Shown: piece after piece, positions 1 through 9,359 of the stretch
Numbering within the stretch: the first letter of the stretch is position 1
Layout: the number at the start of each line of letters is the position of its first letter
Source: WTXA01 sp964415195
GTDB taxonomy: Bacteria > Bacillota > TC1
Length of the DNA: 64,000 bases
Direction: 5' to 3'
Assembly (NCBI GenBank): GCA_964415195.1
Contig: CAYPYD010000005.1
Location: 97,546 to 161,545 of the forward strand
Position numbers and translations under genes: made by a program
Notes under the pieces: generated by a model
Seen by the model: only the letters and a program-made list of their open reading frames with translations
Databases searched by the model: none
What the model was told of the DNA's origin: nothing

Positions 1-405
1 TTTTTTATCATCTTCACTCAACTCACCATCTTCAGGAATAAGCCAACCCCTAGTTCCACAAATACTAATCCCCTCATACTCGATCGAATCATTTTGAATG
101 AAATACATACCACTCAAATTGAGTGCTCTAAGCTTACTTACACTAGACCACCATAAATCATGATTGCCTTTGATCAAAACCTTTTTACCTGGTAGATTAG
201 CTATAAACTCTAAATCCTGATAAGCATCCTCAAACTTCATAGCCCAAGACACATCACCAGGAATCAGAACCAAATCTTCCTCCCCGACACGACTAATCCA
301 ATCTTCGGCAATCTTTTTATGATGATCTTTCCAGTTCTCCCCAAAAATATCCATTGGTTTGTCCTGGGTTAATGATAAATGTAGATCCGAAATTCCAAAA
401 ATCAT
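1..405 (-). CDS. Metallophosphoesterase, calcineurin-like (partial, C-terminus outside window)
   Basis: The first 135 codons of a calcineurin-like metallophosphoesterase are present; the 3' end runs off the left edge. Seen in the translation: the start MIFGISDLHLSL with the D-x-H metal motif (SDLHLS), then GDVSWA (GDxxW type) and GNHDLWW (GNHD). These are the ordered metal-binding motifs of the superfamily, so a two-metal phosphodiesterase or phosphatase activity is expected. The substrate cannot be told. The ATG (403-405) follows the RNase J stop codon by one base, so it is the last visible gene of the rpsU-to-RNase J operon and is probably translationally coupled to RNase J. No signal peptide is seen, so a cytoplasmic location is inferred. 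Confidence 0.85.
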   Translation of the reverse strand, partial: MIFGISDLHLSLTQDKPMDIFGENWKDHHKKIAEDWISRVGEEDLVLIPGDVSWAMKFEDAYQDLEFIANLPGKKVLIKGNHDLWWSSVSKLRALNLSGMYFIQNDSIEYEGISICGTRGWLIPEDGELSEDDKK

Positions 406-406
406 T

Positions 407-2077
407 TTATACCTCTACAATAATTGTTATCACCATAGGTTTTCTCTGAGTCTTAACATATACAAAAGTATCAAGATCATCTCTCAAACGACCTTTGATT
501 GTTGACCAATCTCTAATTTTATCTTTTTTGATTTTTTCAACAATTTTTTTAGCTTCTAGTGTGATTTGATCAATAAGCTCTTCAGATTGTCTCACATAAA
601 CAAATCCTCTTGAAACAATATCAGGATCCCTTATTATCTGACCCTGTTTATTCATAGTTAAAACAACAATAATCATGCCATTTTCTGAAAGAATTTTCCT
701 GTCTTTTAAAACAATATTACTAACATCACCAACACCTAGTCCATCAATGAAAACAAGTCCAGACTTTACTTTACCCATAGGTGCACATTTCTCCTCATTC
801 AAGCCAATAACTACACCAGTTTCAGGTATAACAATATTATTTTTAGGAATACCCATTTCCATCGCTATATTCTTATGTGCAACCAACATTCTATACTCAC
901 CATGAACCGGTATAAAGAATTTTGGTTTTAACAAACTTATCATCAACTTCAAATCTTCTTCACTAGCATGACCTGATACATGTATATCAAAAGCCTTACC
1001 ATAAACAACATTTGCACCTAGTTTCATTAAATGATCAATCAATTTTGAAATATATTTTTCATTACCTGGTATTGCCATAGCTGATATCATAACTGTATCA
1101 TCAGGTGCTATTTCTATTTTATGATGAACTTTAGTTGCAATTCTAGATAGAGCGCTCATTGGCTCACCCTGGCTACCTGTTGATATGATACAAACCTTTT
1201 CTTTAGGTAATTTAAGTATTGTATTTATGTCAACCAACTGTCCTTTAGCTACTTTTAAATATCCTAATTGTATAGCTACTGCGGTAATGTTCTCCATACT
1301 TCTACCAAGTACGGCAACTTTCCTGCCAGTTTTTCTTGCTGCATCAAAAATTTGTTGTACTCTATGAACATTTGAAGCAAAACTAGCAACAATTATTCTA
1401 GATTTTGTTTCCATAAAGATATCTTCAACATTCTTACCTACAGATTTTTCAGATTTAGTATAACCCTTTTTTTCAGCATTTGTACTATCTGATAACATAG
1501 CTAGTACACCCTTTTCACCCAGTGCTGCCAAAGTATAAAAATCTGTTACTTGACCATCAATCGGGGTAAAATCGATCTTGAAATCTCCCGTCATAACTAT
1601 AGTACCGATAGGTGTTTCTATTGCAAATGCTACTGCATCAGGTATACTGTGACTTACCTTTATAAAGGTAACTTTAAATGGTCCGAGCTTAACTTCTCCT
1701 CTAGGAGATATAACATTTAATTTTGGTTTATTAATTAATTTTCTTTCTTTTAATTTTCTATTTATAAGACCTATTGTTAATCTTGTTCCGTAAATAGGTA
1801 CATTAAGATCATCTATGATATATGGCAATGCACCGATATGATCTTCGTGTCCATGAGTAATTAAAACTCCACGAAGTTGATGAATATTATCCTTGATAAA
1901 GGTAATATCAGGTATAACTATATCTATTCCAAGCATATCATCTTGAGGCATAGTCATTCCAGCATCAACAATGATCATCTGATGATTATATCTAATTGCT
2001 GTAAGGTTTTTCCCTACCTCTCCTAATCCACCTAAGGGTATTATTTCGACCATATTTTGTAATTCTGTTTTTCCCAT
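407..2077 (-). CDS. rnj: Ribonuclease J
   Basis: RNase J, a metallo-beta-lactamase/beta-CASP ribonuclease with 5'-3' exonuclease and endonuclease activity in mRNA turnover and rRNA maturation. The 556-residue length is normal. The zinc motif HGHEDH is at residues 75-80, followed by an MTGDFKID segment, an LSDSTNAE segment, a VSGHAS motif and a PVHGEYR motif, as expected for the beta-lactamase and beta-CASP modules and the C-terminal domain. The ATG is preceded by an AGGAGG-type site about 10 bases upstream. It follows glyS by 24 bases in the same operon. Many Firmicutes have two paralogues (J1 and J2); only one is visible here and I cannot assign which. Confidence 0.95.
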   Translation of the reverse strand: MGKTELQNMVEIIPLGGLGEVGKNLTAIRYNHQMIIVDAGMTMPQDDMLGIDIVIPDITFIKDNIHQLRGVLITHGHEDHIGALPYIIDDLNVPIYGTRLTIGLINRKLKERKLINKPKLNVISPRGEVKLGPFKVTFIKVSHSIPDAVAFAIETPIGTIVMTGDFKIDFTPIDGQVTDFYTLAALGEKGVLAMLSDSTNAEKKGYTKSEKSVGKNVEDIFMETKSRIIVASFASNVHRVQQIFDAARKTGRKVAVLGRSMENITAVAIQLGYLKVAKGQLVDINTILKLPKEKVCIISTGSQGEPMSALSRIATKVHHKIEIAPDDTVMISAMAIPGNEKYISKLIDHLMKLGANVVYGKAFDIHVSGHASEEDLKLMISLLKPKFFIPVHGEYRMLVAHKNIAMEMGIPKNNIVIPETGVVIGLNEEKCAPMGKVKSGLVFIDGLGVGDVSNIVLKDRKILSENGMIIVVLTMNKQGQIIRDPDIVSRGFVYVRQSEELIDQITLEAKKIVEKIKKDKIRDWSTIKGRLRDDLDTFVYVKTQRKPMVITIIVEV

Positions 2078-2101
2078 AGGGTTCTTTTCCTCCTTTTAAT
2101 T

Positions 2102-4147
2102 TTAACTTACGATTTTATTGGCACTAAATAATTGGTCTCCTAGTCTTTTAATCATGATTAAAAGATTGATTCGATTATTTCTAATAGATTCATCTTCAAC
2201 CATCACCATCACGTTTAAGAAAAACTCATCTAATGGTACTTTTAAAACTTCCAATTGCTTATAGCAGTCAAGATAGTTACCATTATTTAAATTATCTTCA
2301 AAAGGAATTTTTATTTTCTCTAGTTCATCTGCCAATTTTATTTCATAATCATCTTGTAATAAGTTCTTATCGTAGTCCTCACCAAGATTATTTTTTACAA
2401 TATTATTTATTCTTACTAGTAATCCAACGACAACATTGAAATTTTCATCATCTGAATATACTTTTAAAGCTAAAGCTTTTTTATATAGATCAAGAATATC
2501 ATCAAATTCTAATGTAAAAATACTATCTATCACATCGAACTTGAAGTCTTCTTTTTCTAGATACGACTTAAATCTTACCTTGAAAAAATCCAAATATATA
2601 TTAATATCCAGATCTTCTATTTCTTTGGTCTGTTCTTGACTGTAGATTAGCAATTCCTTAAATGATATAGAAATTTCATTTTCTATGATTGTCCTAATCA
2701 TACCTAAAGCCATTCTACGTAGTGCATAAGGATCCTGGCTACCACTTGGTATAAGACCCGCTTTAAAAATAGATGTAATAGAATCCACTTTGTCAGCCAA
2801 ACTAACAATAATACCTTCAATGGACTTTGGAACATCATCCCCGGCATTTATTGGCATATAGTGTTCTTTTATGCTGATAGCAATTTTTTCTCCATATCCT
2901 TCTAGCAAACTATAATAGTAACCCATTATACCTTGAAGCTCAGGAAATTCGTAGACCATATGGCAGGCTAAATCCATTTTAGCAATCTTGGCTGCTATTA
3001 ATAAGTCATTACCTTCATAAGATAACTTATCACCTAAATACTTAGAAACAGTCATAATCCTATCTATTTTATCCCCAATAGTACCAAGTTTTTTTTGATA
3101 TATAACTTTATCCAACTTTGATCTCAAGTCAAGCAATGGTATTTTTTTATCTTCATCAAAGAAAAACCTAGCATCTTCAAGTCTAGCTTTAAGCACCTTT
3201 TCATTACCTGAAATAACTTTATCAATCCCATAGTCATTTCCACATCTGACACCGATGAAATATGGCATAATATTCCCATATTTATCAGTTACAGGAAAAT
3301 ATTTCTGATTATTTACCATTGTGGTTGTAATTACTTCTTTTGGTAGTTTTAAATAAGCACTATCAAAAGTACCAACAAAAACTGTAGGATATTCTACAAG
3401 ATAAAGTACTTCTTGTAACAGATCATCAGTTACTATAACCTTGCAATTCATTTCTAGTTCTATCTTAGCAATTCCATCTAAAACCAATTTTTTCCTAACT
3501 GCTTTATCAACAATAACAAAAGCACTTTCCAATACAGCTTCATAATCAGCAGCCTTGGCCACTTCAATTTCACCTTTAAACAGAAATCTATGACCTCTAC
3601 TTTTCCTACCAGCAATAATTCCACCATATTCTAATGGCAGAATCTCATCGTTCCAGATAGATATCAAAGTTCTGATAGGTCTGATAAATTGAATCACACC
3701 CTCACCCCAGTACATAGGTTTGCTGAAATTTATACTGTTGATGGCAGTTACAACAAAACCAGCGATCTCAGCCCTGACATCTACACCTTCTATATCCTTG
3801 ATAGCATAGACATACTCGTCATTATTAAGTTTTTTTAAAACTAATTTATCAGTCGCAATACCTTGTCCTCTGCAAAAACCTTCCAATGCCTTGGTAGGTT
3901 CTCCATCCTTGTATGCTGCCTTGACACTAGGTCCTTTAGTTTCTAATGTTATGGACTCGCCTTTTTCAACTAATCCTGAAATTCTTATTGCAATACGCCT
4001 TGGCGTACCAAATGTCTTAAATGATTCGTATGAAATTCTCTTTTCTGTCAATAAAGCCAACATCTTATTGCTTAATTGACTTATAACGTCATCAATTGTT
4101 CCTGCCGGTACTTCTTCAAGACCGATTTCCAATAAATAGTCCGCCAT
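2102..4147 (-). CDS. glyS: Glycine--tRNA ligase beta subunit
   Basis: Beta subunit of the bacterial heterotetrameric (alpha2beta2) glycyl-tRNA synthetase; it supplies most of the tRNA recognition while GlyQ holds the aminoacylation site. The 681-residue length and the start MADYLLEIGLEEVPAG are family-typical, as are the internal GPSVKAAYKDGEPTKA and VVVGLLVRINNIV-like segments. The ATG abuts the glyQ stop codon, so the two subunits are translationally coupled, which suits 1:1 assembly. The RBS (AAAGGAG) lies inside glyQ. No truncation is seen. Confidence 0.97.
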   Translation of the reverse strand: MADYLLEIGLEEVPAGTIDDVISQLSNKMLALLTEKRISYESFKTFGTPRRIAIRISGLVEKGESITLETKGPSVKAAYKDGEPTKALEGFCRGQGIATDKLVLKKLNNDEYVYAIKDIEGVDVRAEIAGFVVTAINSINFSKPMYWGEGVIQFIRPIRTLISIWNDEILPLEYGGIIAGRKSRGHRFLFKGEIEVAKAADYEAVLESAFVIVDKAVRKKLVLDGIAKIELEMNCKVIVTDDLLQEVLYLVEYPTVFVGTFDSAYLKLPKEVITTTMVNNQKYFPVTDKYGNIMPYFIGVRCGNDYGIDKVISGNEKVLKARLEDARFFFDEDKKIPLLDLRSKLDKVIYQKKLGTIGDKIDRIMTVSKYLGDKLSYEGNDLLIAAKIAKMDLACHMVYEFPELQGIMGYYYSLLEGYGEKIAISIKEHYMPINAGDDVPKSIEGIIVSLADKVDSITSIFKAGLIPSGSQDPYALRRMALGMIRTIIENEISISFKELLIYSQEQTKEIEDLDINIYLDFFKVRFKSYLEKEDFKFDVIDSIFTLEFDDILDLYKKALALKVYSDDENFNVVVGLLVRINNIVKNNLGEDYDKNLLQDDYEIKLADELEKIKIPFEDNLNNGNYLDCYKQLEVLKVPLDEFFLNVMVMVEDESIRNNRINLLIMIKRLGDQLFSANKIVS

Positions 4148-5029
4148 CTATATACTCTCCTTTTTCAATAATGGAAAGCCAAGACTTTCTCTTTTTTCTA
4201 AATATGCTACAGCACATTTTTTCGCCATGTTTCTAATTCTGGTAATATAGTTTGTTCTCTCGGTTACACTAATTGCACCCCTTGCATCAAGCAGGTTAAA
4301 TGCATGTGAACATTTCAGAACATAGTCATATCCAGGTAGTTCCAGTCCGGCATCAAGACATATTCCAGCTTCCTTCTCATAGATATTGAAAAGTTGCAGC
4401 AGGTTGTCCTTATTTGAAACCTCAAAGTTATAAGTTGAAAACTCAACCTCATTATTTAGATAGATATCCCCATATTTGACACCTTCTGTATAAACTATAT
4501 CATAGACACTGTCCTTTTCCTGAACATAGGTAGCTATACGCTCCAAGCCATAGGTTATTTCAACAGAAACAGGCTTACATTCCAAGCCGCCACACTGTTG
4601 GAAATAGGTAAATTGAGATATTTCCTGACCATCAAGCCAAACTTCCCAACCAAGGCCCCAGGCACCAAGTGTAGGTGATTCCCAGTTATCTTCAACAAAC
4701 CTAATATCATGCTCTAGAGGATCAATTCCCAATTCAACAAGGCTTTCTAAATATAGTTCTTGAATATTATCAGGACTAGGTTTAATTAAAACCTGGTATT
4801 GAAAATAGTGTTGTAATCTATTTGGATTTTCTCCATATCTACCATCAGTAGGTCTTCTACAAGGTTCAATATATGCTGTGGAGAATGGCTCTGGTCCTAT
4901 TGCTTTTAAAAAAGTATTAGGATTCATAGTACCTGCTCCTTTTTCAATATCATAAGGCATTTGTATAATACACCCTTGACGGCCCCAATATTCATTTAAT
5001 TTCATAATCATATCTTGAAATGTTAGCAT
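4148..5029 (-). CDS. glyQ: Glycine--tRNA ligase alpha subunit
   Basis: Catalytic alpha subunit of tetrameric glycyl-tRNA synthetase (class II core). The product begins MLTFQDMIMKLNEYWGRQGC, the standard N-terminus of the family, and contains the signature segments PYDIEKGAGTMNP, EPCRRPTDGRYG and TYGLERIA. I start at the ATG at 5027-5029 rather than at a TTG 27 bases upstream. The ATG lies one base after the upstream stop codon, has an AGGATGGGA-like site before it, and gives the normal family start. Many Firmicutes control glyQS with a T-box; here glyQ sits inside a long operon with a 1-base gap, so there is no room for one. Confidence 0.97.
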   Translation of the reverse strand: MLTFQDMIMKLNEYWGRQGCIIQMPYDIEKGAGTMNPNTFLKAIGPEPFSTAYIEPCRRPTDGRYGENPNRLQHYFQYQVLIKPSPDNIQELYLESLVELGIDPLEHDIRFVEDNWESPTLGAWGLGWEVWLDGQEISQFTYFQQCGGLECKPVSVEITYGLERIATYVQEKDSVYDIVYTEGVKYGDIYLNNEVEFSTYNFEVSNKDNLLQLFNIYEKEAGICLDAGLELPGYDYVLKCSHAFNLLDARGAISVTERTNYITRIRNMAKKCAVAYLEKRESLGFPLLKKESI

Positions 5030-5030
5030 A

Positions 5031-6863
5031 TTAACGTCTTCCCATCCTTTCGTCAAATAAATTTCCTGCTAGATTTAATATTGCCACTCTATTATCTAAT
5101 TCATCTCTCAAATTATAGCTTATAGCTTTCATCCCAAGTTCTACTCCAAGTAAGCCACCAGTAATACTTGCTAATTCCTGGGCATTTTCAATCTTACTTA
5201 ACCTGGTAAGAAAATCATCAAAATTATCATAATTGTAAAAAAGTATTAGACTATTTAAAAGTGATTCCACCACATAGCTGCTAGATTTAATATCATTAAC
5301 TTTCGTTTTATTATATAAGCCATAGTATAAATGACTGCCAAAAACTTCTTGAAGTGCTATTTTCTTGGACTTTCCTTGTAGTAAATCATACACTAACCAA
5401 GAATACAATTGACATGCTTCCTTTACTCTATGATCGAAATGAGTCATATTTGATTGTAGACCGGCTAAGGTTATGACTACATCAAGTTTATCATAGGCTA
5501 ATGCAATTGGCAGACATCTTTTCAAGGAACAATTACCTGCTGTCCGACCATCTAGTATATGATGAGCTTTTTGTGCACCTGTTGGAAAATTACCAGTTAA
5601 TAAAGCATTTTCAATGGCTACTTTAGTAGTTTTTCCTATATACTCTCCATCTAGTGCTTGCCATTCAATTATTTCCTCACCTATTGTTAATAATGGGTCT
5701 TCAGGCTCTCTTAATAAACCTCTCGCTACTGCTAAAGTCAACTTGGTAGCATCTGTAACCTTAACTTTCTCATTACCTATATAGTCGGAAATTACTGTCC
5801 CTAACATTCCTCCACGAATTCTATCGAGTAAATTTATATCTTCACTATATTTTTCTACTTTTTGCGATAGCTTTCCTTTGATATTATTCTTAATTATGTT
5901 TGCCGATTCATCGAACATATTACGGGAATGATACTCAATAACTTGTACTTCTGCTACAGTTAATTCTCTAATTGGTTCAACATTTATATGCTCCATTGCA
6001 TAGTGAATAATATCTATATCTTTAAGTTTACCTTTGTTTTTAATTATCAAATACTTACCTATATGCCCAAATTTATCCATGTTTTTAATAAATACATATA
6101 GCATATTATTAAGGAGGTCATCTTCATTAATCAAATTAATTATTCCGGCAAAATAATCAGAATAATCGTCATCATTAAACAAATATTCAAATTCCTTGGA
6201 CTTGCTTGATAATAGATCTTCTATAAAATCTATTCTAATAGGTGCACTATTGTATGTTAAAGCTGAAATCTTTATTCCATTTTTAATCGCAAAATGGTAA
6301 ATTTCACTATAGGCTACTACTGTAACAGCTCCACCAAGTGAATTCCCTGTTATCAGGACTTCTTTTGGCATTTTCCCAGCATTTGCTAACTTATATTGTT
6401 CTAGAATTACCCTGATTTTTGAGCCAACAATCTTAAACTGAGATGGCACCAAGTTTCCTCTTGGTATCAATAATCTTGCATCATTGTCTATCCAGTCCTC
6501 TTTGCTATTATCGGATCCTGCTATAGCAATAATCAAAACATCATCCTTATAAAAGGTTATACTTTCATATCCACTGTCCTTGTCTTCAACAAAAGATAGA
6601 TAATTCCAACTTCTTTTATAAATATCAAGGTATGCTTCATAAGTACTATCTGCAAAATCAAGAGGGATAATCTTTTCAGCTAGTTCAAGGAATGTTTCTC
6701 TTTTTGTATTTCTTACTGCAACAAGATCTTGCATTAAATCTTTTGTATATGAAAGAAGCAGAACATCAGAAATAATATCAAGAAACTGGCCGTCAAGTCG
6801 GTCATGTAAATTCTTTATATCATTTTCATCAGCTTTGGTTATTATATTATCAAAAATAAACAT
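5031..6863 (-). CDS. Lipase-like alpha/beta hydrolase fused to a degenerate ADP-ribosylglycohydrolase (DraG-like) domain
   Basis: A 610-residue two-domain protein of unknown role. Residues 1-300 look like a DUF2974/lipase-3 type alpha/beta hydrolase: AGSDNSKEDW (about 115-124), nucleophile motif GNSLGG (Ser175), an acidic NEDD segment (246-249) and a candidate His287, so a full Ser-Asp-His triad is plausible. Residues 345-610 resemble DraG: DRIRGGMLG (347-355), VTDATKLTL (369-377), IGKTTKVAIENAL (409-421), GNCSLKRCLPIALAY (443-457) and SITGGLLG near 566. The metal ligands look degraded: the usual TDD is TDA and the usual GGDxDT stretch is replaced by IENAQEL. Loss of ADP-ribose hydrolysis is inferred. 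There is no signal peptide. It sits between recO and glyQ with minimal spacing and a weak RBS inside recO. A clear function cannot be assigned. Confidence 0.7.
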   Translation of the reverse strand: MFIFDNIITKADENDIKNLHDRLDGQFLDIISDVLLLSYTKDLMQDLVAVRNTKRETFLELAEKIIPLDFADSTYEAYLDIYKRSWNYLSFVEDKDSGYESITFYKDDVLIIAIAGSDNSKEDWIDNDARLLIPRGNLVPSQFKIVGSKIRVILEQYKLANAGKMPKEVLITGNSLGGAVTVVAYSEIYHFAIKNGIKISALTYNSAPIRIDFIEDLLSSKSKEFEYLFNDDDYSDYFAGIINLINEDDLLNNMLYVFIKNMDKFGHIGKYLIIKNKGKLKDIDIIHYAMEHINVEPIRELTVAEVQVIEYHSRNMFDESANIIKNNIKGKLSQKVEKYSEDINLLDRIRGGMLGTVISDYIGNEKVKVTDATKLTLAVARGLLREPEDPLLTIGEEIIEWQALDGEYIGKTTKVAIENALLTGNFPTGAQKAHHILDGRTAGNCSLKRCLPIALAYDKLDVVITLAGLQSNMTHFDHRVKEACQLYSWLVYDLLQGKSKKIALQEVFGSHLYYGLYNKTKVNDIKSSSYVVESLLNSLILFYNYDNFDDFLTRLSKIENAQELASITGGLLGVELGMKAISYNLRDELDNRVAILNLAGNLFDERMGRR

Positions 6864-7610
6864 TTAAACCTCAAAAGTTAATTTTTTCAAGTAATCAAAT
6901 CCTGTAAATCTTTTGTCTGTAATGTGTTCAATCATTTTTTCTAAAAAATAGTCAAGTTTTTCCAAAACAGATTTCGACATATCGGTATCTCGTAGTTGAT
7001 TAAAACTATCTGTTTCAAGAATTTTATAAACTTTTACTAAGTTAGTATCTAAATAAAAACCTTCTTTAGTACAATCACAACAAACTAAATTGCCTTCAGA
7101 AAATTGAAAGAAGTAATCCCTATTTTTTTTCTGACAAACATTACAAAAATCTAGATTTGGCTGGTGTCCAAGAAACAAAATGCTTTTTATTAAAAAATAA
7201 CGTAACAAAAATTTCGGATCCTTAGTTGTTTCTAACCTTCTTAATGTCCAAAGCAGTAATTCATAAACTTCTCCTTGGGACATATTATCAACAAGTACAT
7301 CATTAAGAAAAACAGTCATTGTCATAGCAACAGTAGTTTTTAATAAATCTCGTCTAATATTCATAAAACCTTCTAAAACCTGTCCTTGATTAAGGATATA
7401 ATAGGCTTTACCTTTACTAAACTGATATTCTCCATGTACTAGAAGATCTGTTGAACTTCTATTTTTACTATTTAGCTTTCTGACACCTTTAGCAACAAAA
7501 GACAGACGGCCTCTATCTTTAGTAAATATGACTAAAGACTTATCAGCATCTTTATATTCACGACTTAAAATTACAATCCCTTCCACAGAAAGTGTATTTT
7601 TATTTGTCAC
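6864..7610 (-). CDS. recO: DNA repair protein RecO
   Basis: RecO, which anneals SSB-coated single strands and, with RecR, loads RecA in the RecFOR gap-repair pathway. The 248-residue product starts MTNKNTLSVEGIVILSR and has the N-terminal OB-fold pattern (YKDADKSLVIFTKDRG) followed by a helical domain. A four-cysteine zinc site, CNVC and CCDC, lies at about residues 156-180. The start codon is GTG and overlaps the era stop by one base, with a GGGAG site upstream, so it is coupled to era. Era-recO adjacency is common in Firmicutes. Confidence 0.95.
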   Translation of the reverse strand: MTNKNTLSVEGIVILSREYKDADKSLVIFTKDRGRLSFVAKGVRKLNSKNRSSTDLLVHGEYQFSKGKAYYILNQGQVLEGFMNIRRDLLKTTVAMTMTVFLNDVLVDNMSQGEVYELLLWTLRRLETTKDPKFLLRYFLIKSILFLGHQPNLDFCNVCQKKNRDYFFQFSEGNLVCCDCTKEGFYLDTNLVKVYKILETDSFNQLRDTDMSKSVLEKLDYFLEKMIEHITDKRFTGFDYLKKLTFEV

Positions 7611-8503
7611 TATTTCTCCCTTTTATAACCGAAGTTTCTCATGTCAAAATCTTTTTTTCTCCAGCTATCCTTGACTTTAACCTGGATATTCAAATATACC
7701 TTCATACCCCACATTTTTTCAAGTTCTATTCTTGAAAGTCTGCCTATTTTCTTCAGCATTGACGCACCTTTACCAATCATGATTCCCTTTTGCGATTTTC
7801 TTTCTACATAAATGGAAGCATAAACATTTATAAGGTCACCATCTTCTTCTATTAAATCAATTAATACTGCTGATGAATGAGGCACTTCTTCTTCAGTAAG
7901 CCTAAGTATCTTTTCTCTAATTATTTCACTTACTAAGAATGCTTCACTTACATTAGACGTATCTTCAGCTGGAAAATACATTGGTCCTTCTTCAATGTTA
8001 TCTAGTATTTTAGTTAACAATTCATCTAGATTCTGGTTTTTCAATGCAGATATCGGAATGATATTCTCAACTTTAATAAGCTCGTTATATTTCTCTATAA
8101 TTGGCAAGACAGATTCCTTGTTATCCAAGTCAATCTTGTTAATTACAAGGATTATTGGTGTCTTTGTTTTAGACAACATCTCGATAATATATTCTTCACC
8201 TTTGCCGATTTCTTTACTACTATCGACAATATATAATATTAAATCGATATCTCTTAAGTTTTTTTTAACCATATCCATCATATATTCACCTAGATTGGTC
8301 TTAGGTTTATGTATACCAGGTGTATCAATAAATACTAATTGATAATCTTCTTTAGTTAAAATACCCAATACTTCATTTCTAGTTGTTTGAGGTTTATCGG
8401 ACATAATAGCTATTTTTTTGCCTATCATAGTATTTAGCAATGTTGATTTACCAACATTTGGTCTCCCGATAATTGAAATAAAACCTGATCTAAATTTTTC
8501 CAT
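7610..8503 (-). CDS. era: GTPase Era
   Basis: Essential Ras-like GTPase that binds the 3' end of 16S rRNA during 30S maturation. The G1 motif GRPNVGKS is at residues 13-20, DTPG (G3) at about 60 and NKID (G4) at about 122; the C-terminal third holds the type II KH domain (EKMWGMKVYLNIQVKVKDSWR). The length of 297 is normal. The ATG overlaps the cdd stop region, and downstream recO starts within its stop codon, giving the tight ybeY-cdd-era-recO order typical of clostridia. Confidence 0.98.
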   Translation of the reverse strand: MEKFRSGFISIIGRPNVGKSTLLNTMIGKKIAIMSDKPQTTRNEVLGILTKEDYQLVFIDTPGIHKPKTNLGEYMMDMVKKNLRDIDLILYIVDSSKEIGKGEEYIIEMLSKTKTPIILVINKIDLDNKESVLPIIEKYNELIKVENIIPISALKNQNLDELLTKILDNIEEGPMYFPAEDTSNVSEAFLVSEIIREKILRLTEEEVPHSSAVLIDLIEEDGDLINVYASIYVERKSQKGIMIGKGASMLKKIGRLSRIELEKMWGMKVYLNIQVKVKDSWRKKDFDMRNFGYKREK

Positions 8504-8886
8504 TATAGTTCAAACCCTTCAGGCAGCAATTCTGCACTATTAAAACTTTTATAATAACCATCTGGACCAAAAAAATCTATAGGCATATTCTTACTAAATT
8601 CAAAAATTACCTGCCTACACGAGCCACAAGGAGATTTTACCATTTTACTATTAGTTACTATAGTCATTCTTATAAAATTTCTATCTCCATTAGATATGGC
8701 TGCTGCTATTGCATTTCTTTCGGCACATACAGTTAAGCCATAACTACTATTTTCAATATTCACTCCAGTGTAAACATTGCCATCCTTTGTTAATAAAGCC
8801 GCTGCCACACTTATATTTGAGTAAGGACTATAGGCATTAACTAGAATTTTTTCTGCAGCTTTCTTCAAATCAACATTAGTAATCAT
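8503..8886 (-). CDS. cdd: Cytidine deaminase
   Basis: Homotetrameric-type cytidine deaminase that converts cytidine or deoxycytidine to the uridine form in pyrimidine salvage. The 127-residue length fits the short class. The zinc site is intact: CAERN (Cys54, Glu56 as proton shuttle) and PCGSC (Cys87, Cys90). The substrate motif NIENSSYG precedes it. The ATG overlaps the ybeY stop (ATGA arrangement), so translation is coupled. Confidence 0.96.
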   Translation of the reverse strand: MITNVDLKKAAEKILVNAYSPYSNISVAAALLTKDGNVYTGVNIENSSYGLTVCAERNAIAAAISNGDRNFIRMTIVTNSKMVKSPCGSCRQVIFEFSKNMPIDFFGPDGYYKSFNSAELLPEGFEL

Positions 8887-9359
8887 CTGCCGATTTCCAG
8901 TTTCATCAAGATTTTTTCTTCCATGTTGCGCATGTTTTTCTTATCCTCTAATGTTTGGTGATCATATCCTAAGAGATGTAAAACACCATGTACAAGCAAA
9001 TAACTTAATTCTCTAAGAAATGAATGTCCAAAGTCTTCACTTTGTTCCAGTGCTTTTTCAGCTGAAATAATGATATCGCCTAAAATGATCTCTTCTGTCT
9101 CATTAAAAAATAAAGGTTCATCACTGTCTGCATTTTCTTCAAAAAGTGGAAAACTTAGTACATCAGTTTCTGTATCCACATTTCTATATTTCTTATTTAG
9201 ACTTCTTATTTCTTCATTATCTGTTAGTAATACTGAAACCTCATAATTCTCTACACTTCCTGCTTCAGTTAAAGCAAGTATTCCAACTTGTTCTAATTTT
9301 TCATAAAGACTTTCGTCAATAATAACCTTGTCTTGTTCATTTGCAATTATAATATCCAT
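8883..9359 (-). CDS. ybeY: Endoribonuclease YbeY
   Basis: Zinc-dependent RNase needed for 16S rRNA 3'-end maturation and ribosome quality control. The diagnostic HxxxHxxxxxH is present as His124, His128 and His134 (VHGVLHLLGYDHQ). TDVLSFP near residue 65 and the LGDIIIS segment near 93 are also family hallmarks. The 158-residue length is normal. The ATG overlaps the phoH stop by one base. The phoH-ybeY-cdd-era block is a conserved ribosome-maturation cluster. Confidence 0.97.
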   Translation of the reverse strand: MDIIIANEQDKVIIDESLYEKLEQVGILALTEAGSVENYEVSVLLTDNEEIRSLNKKYRNVDTETDVLSFPLFEENADSDEPLFFNETEEIILGDIIISAEKALEQSEDFGHSFLRELSYLLVHGVLHLLGYDHQTLEDKKNMRNMEEKILMKLEIGR

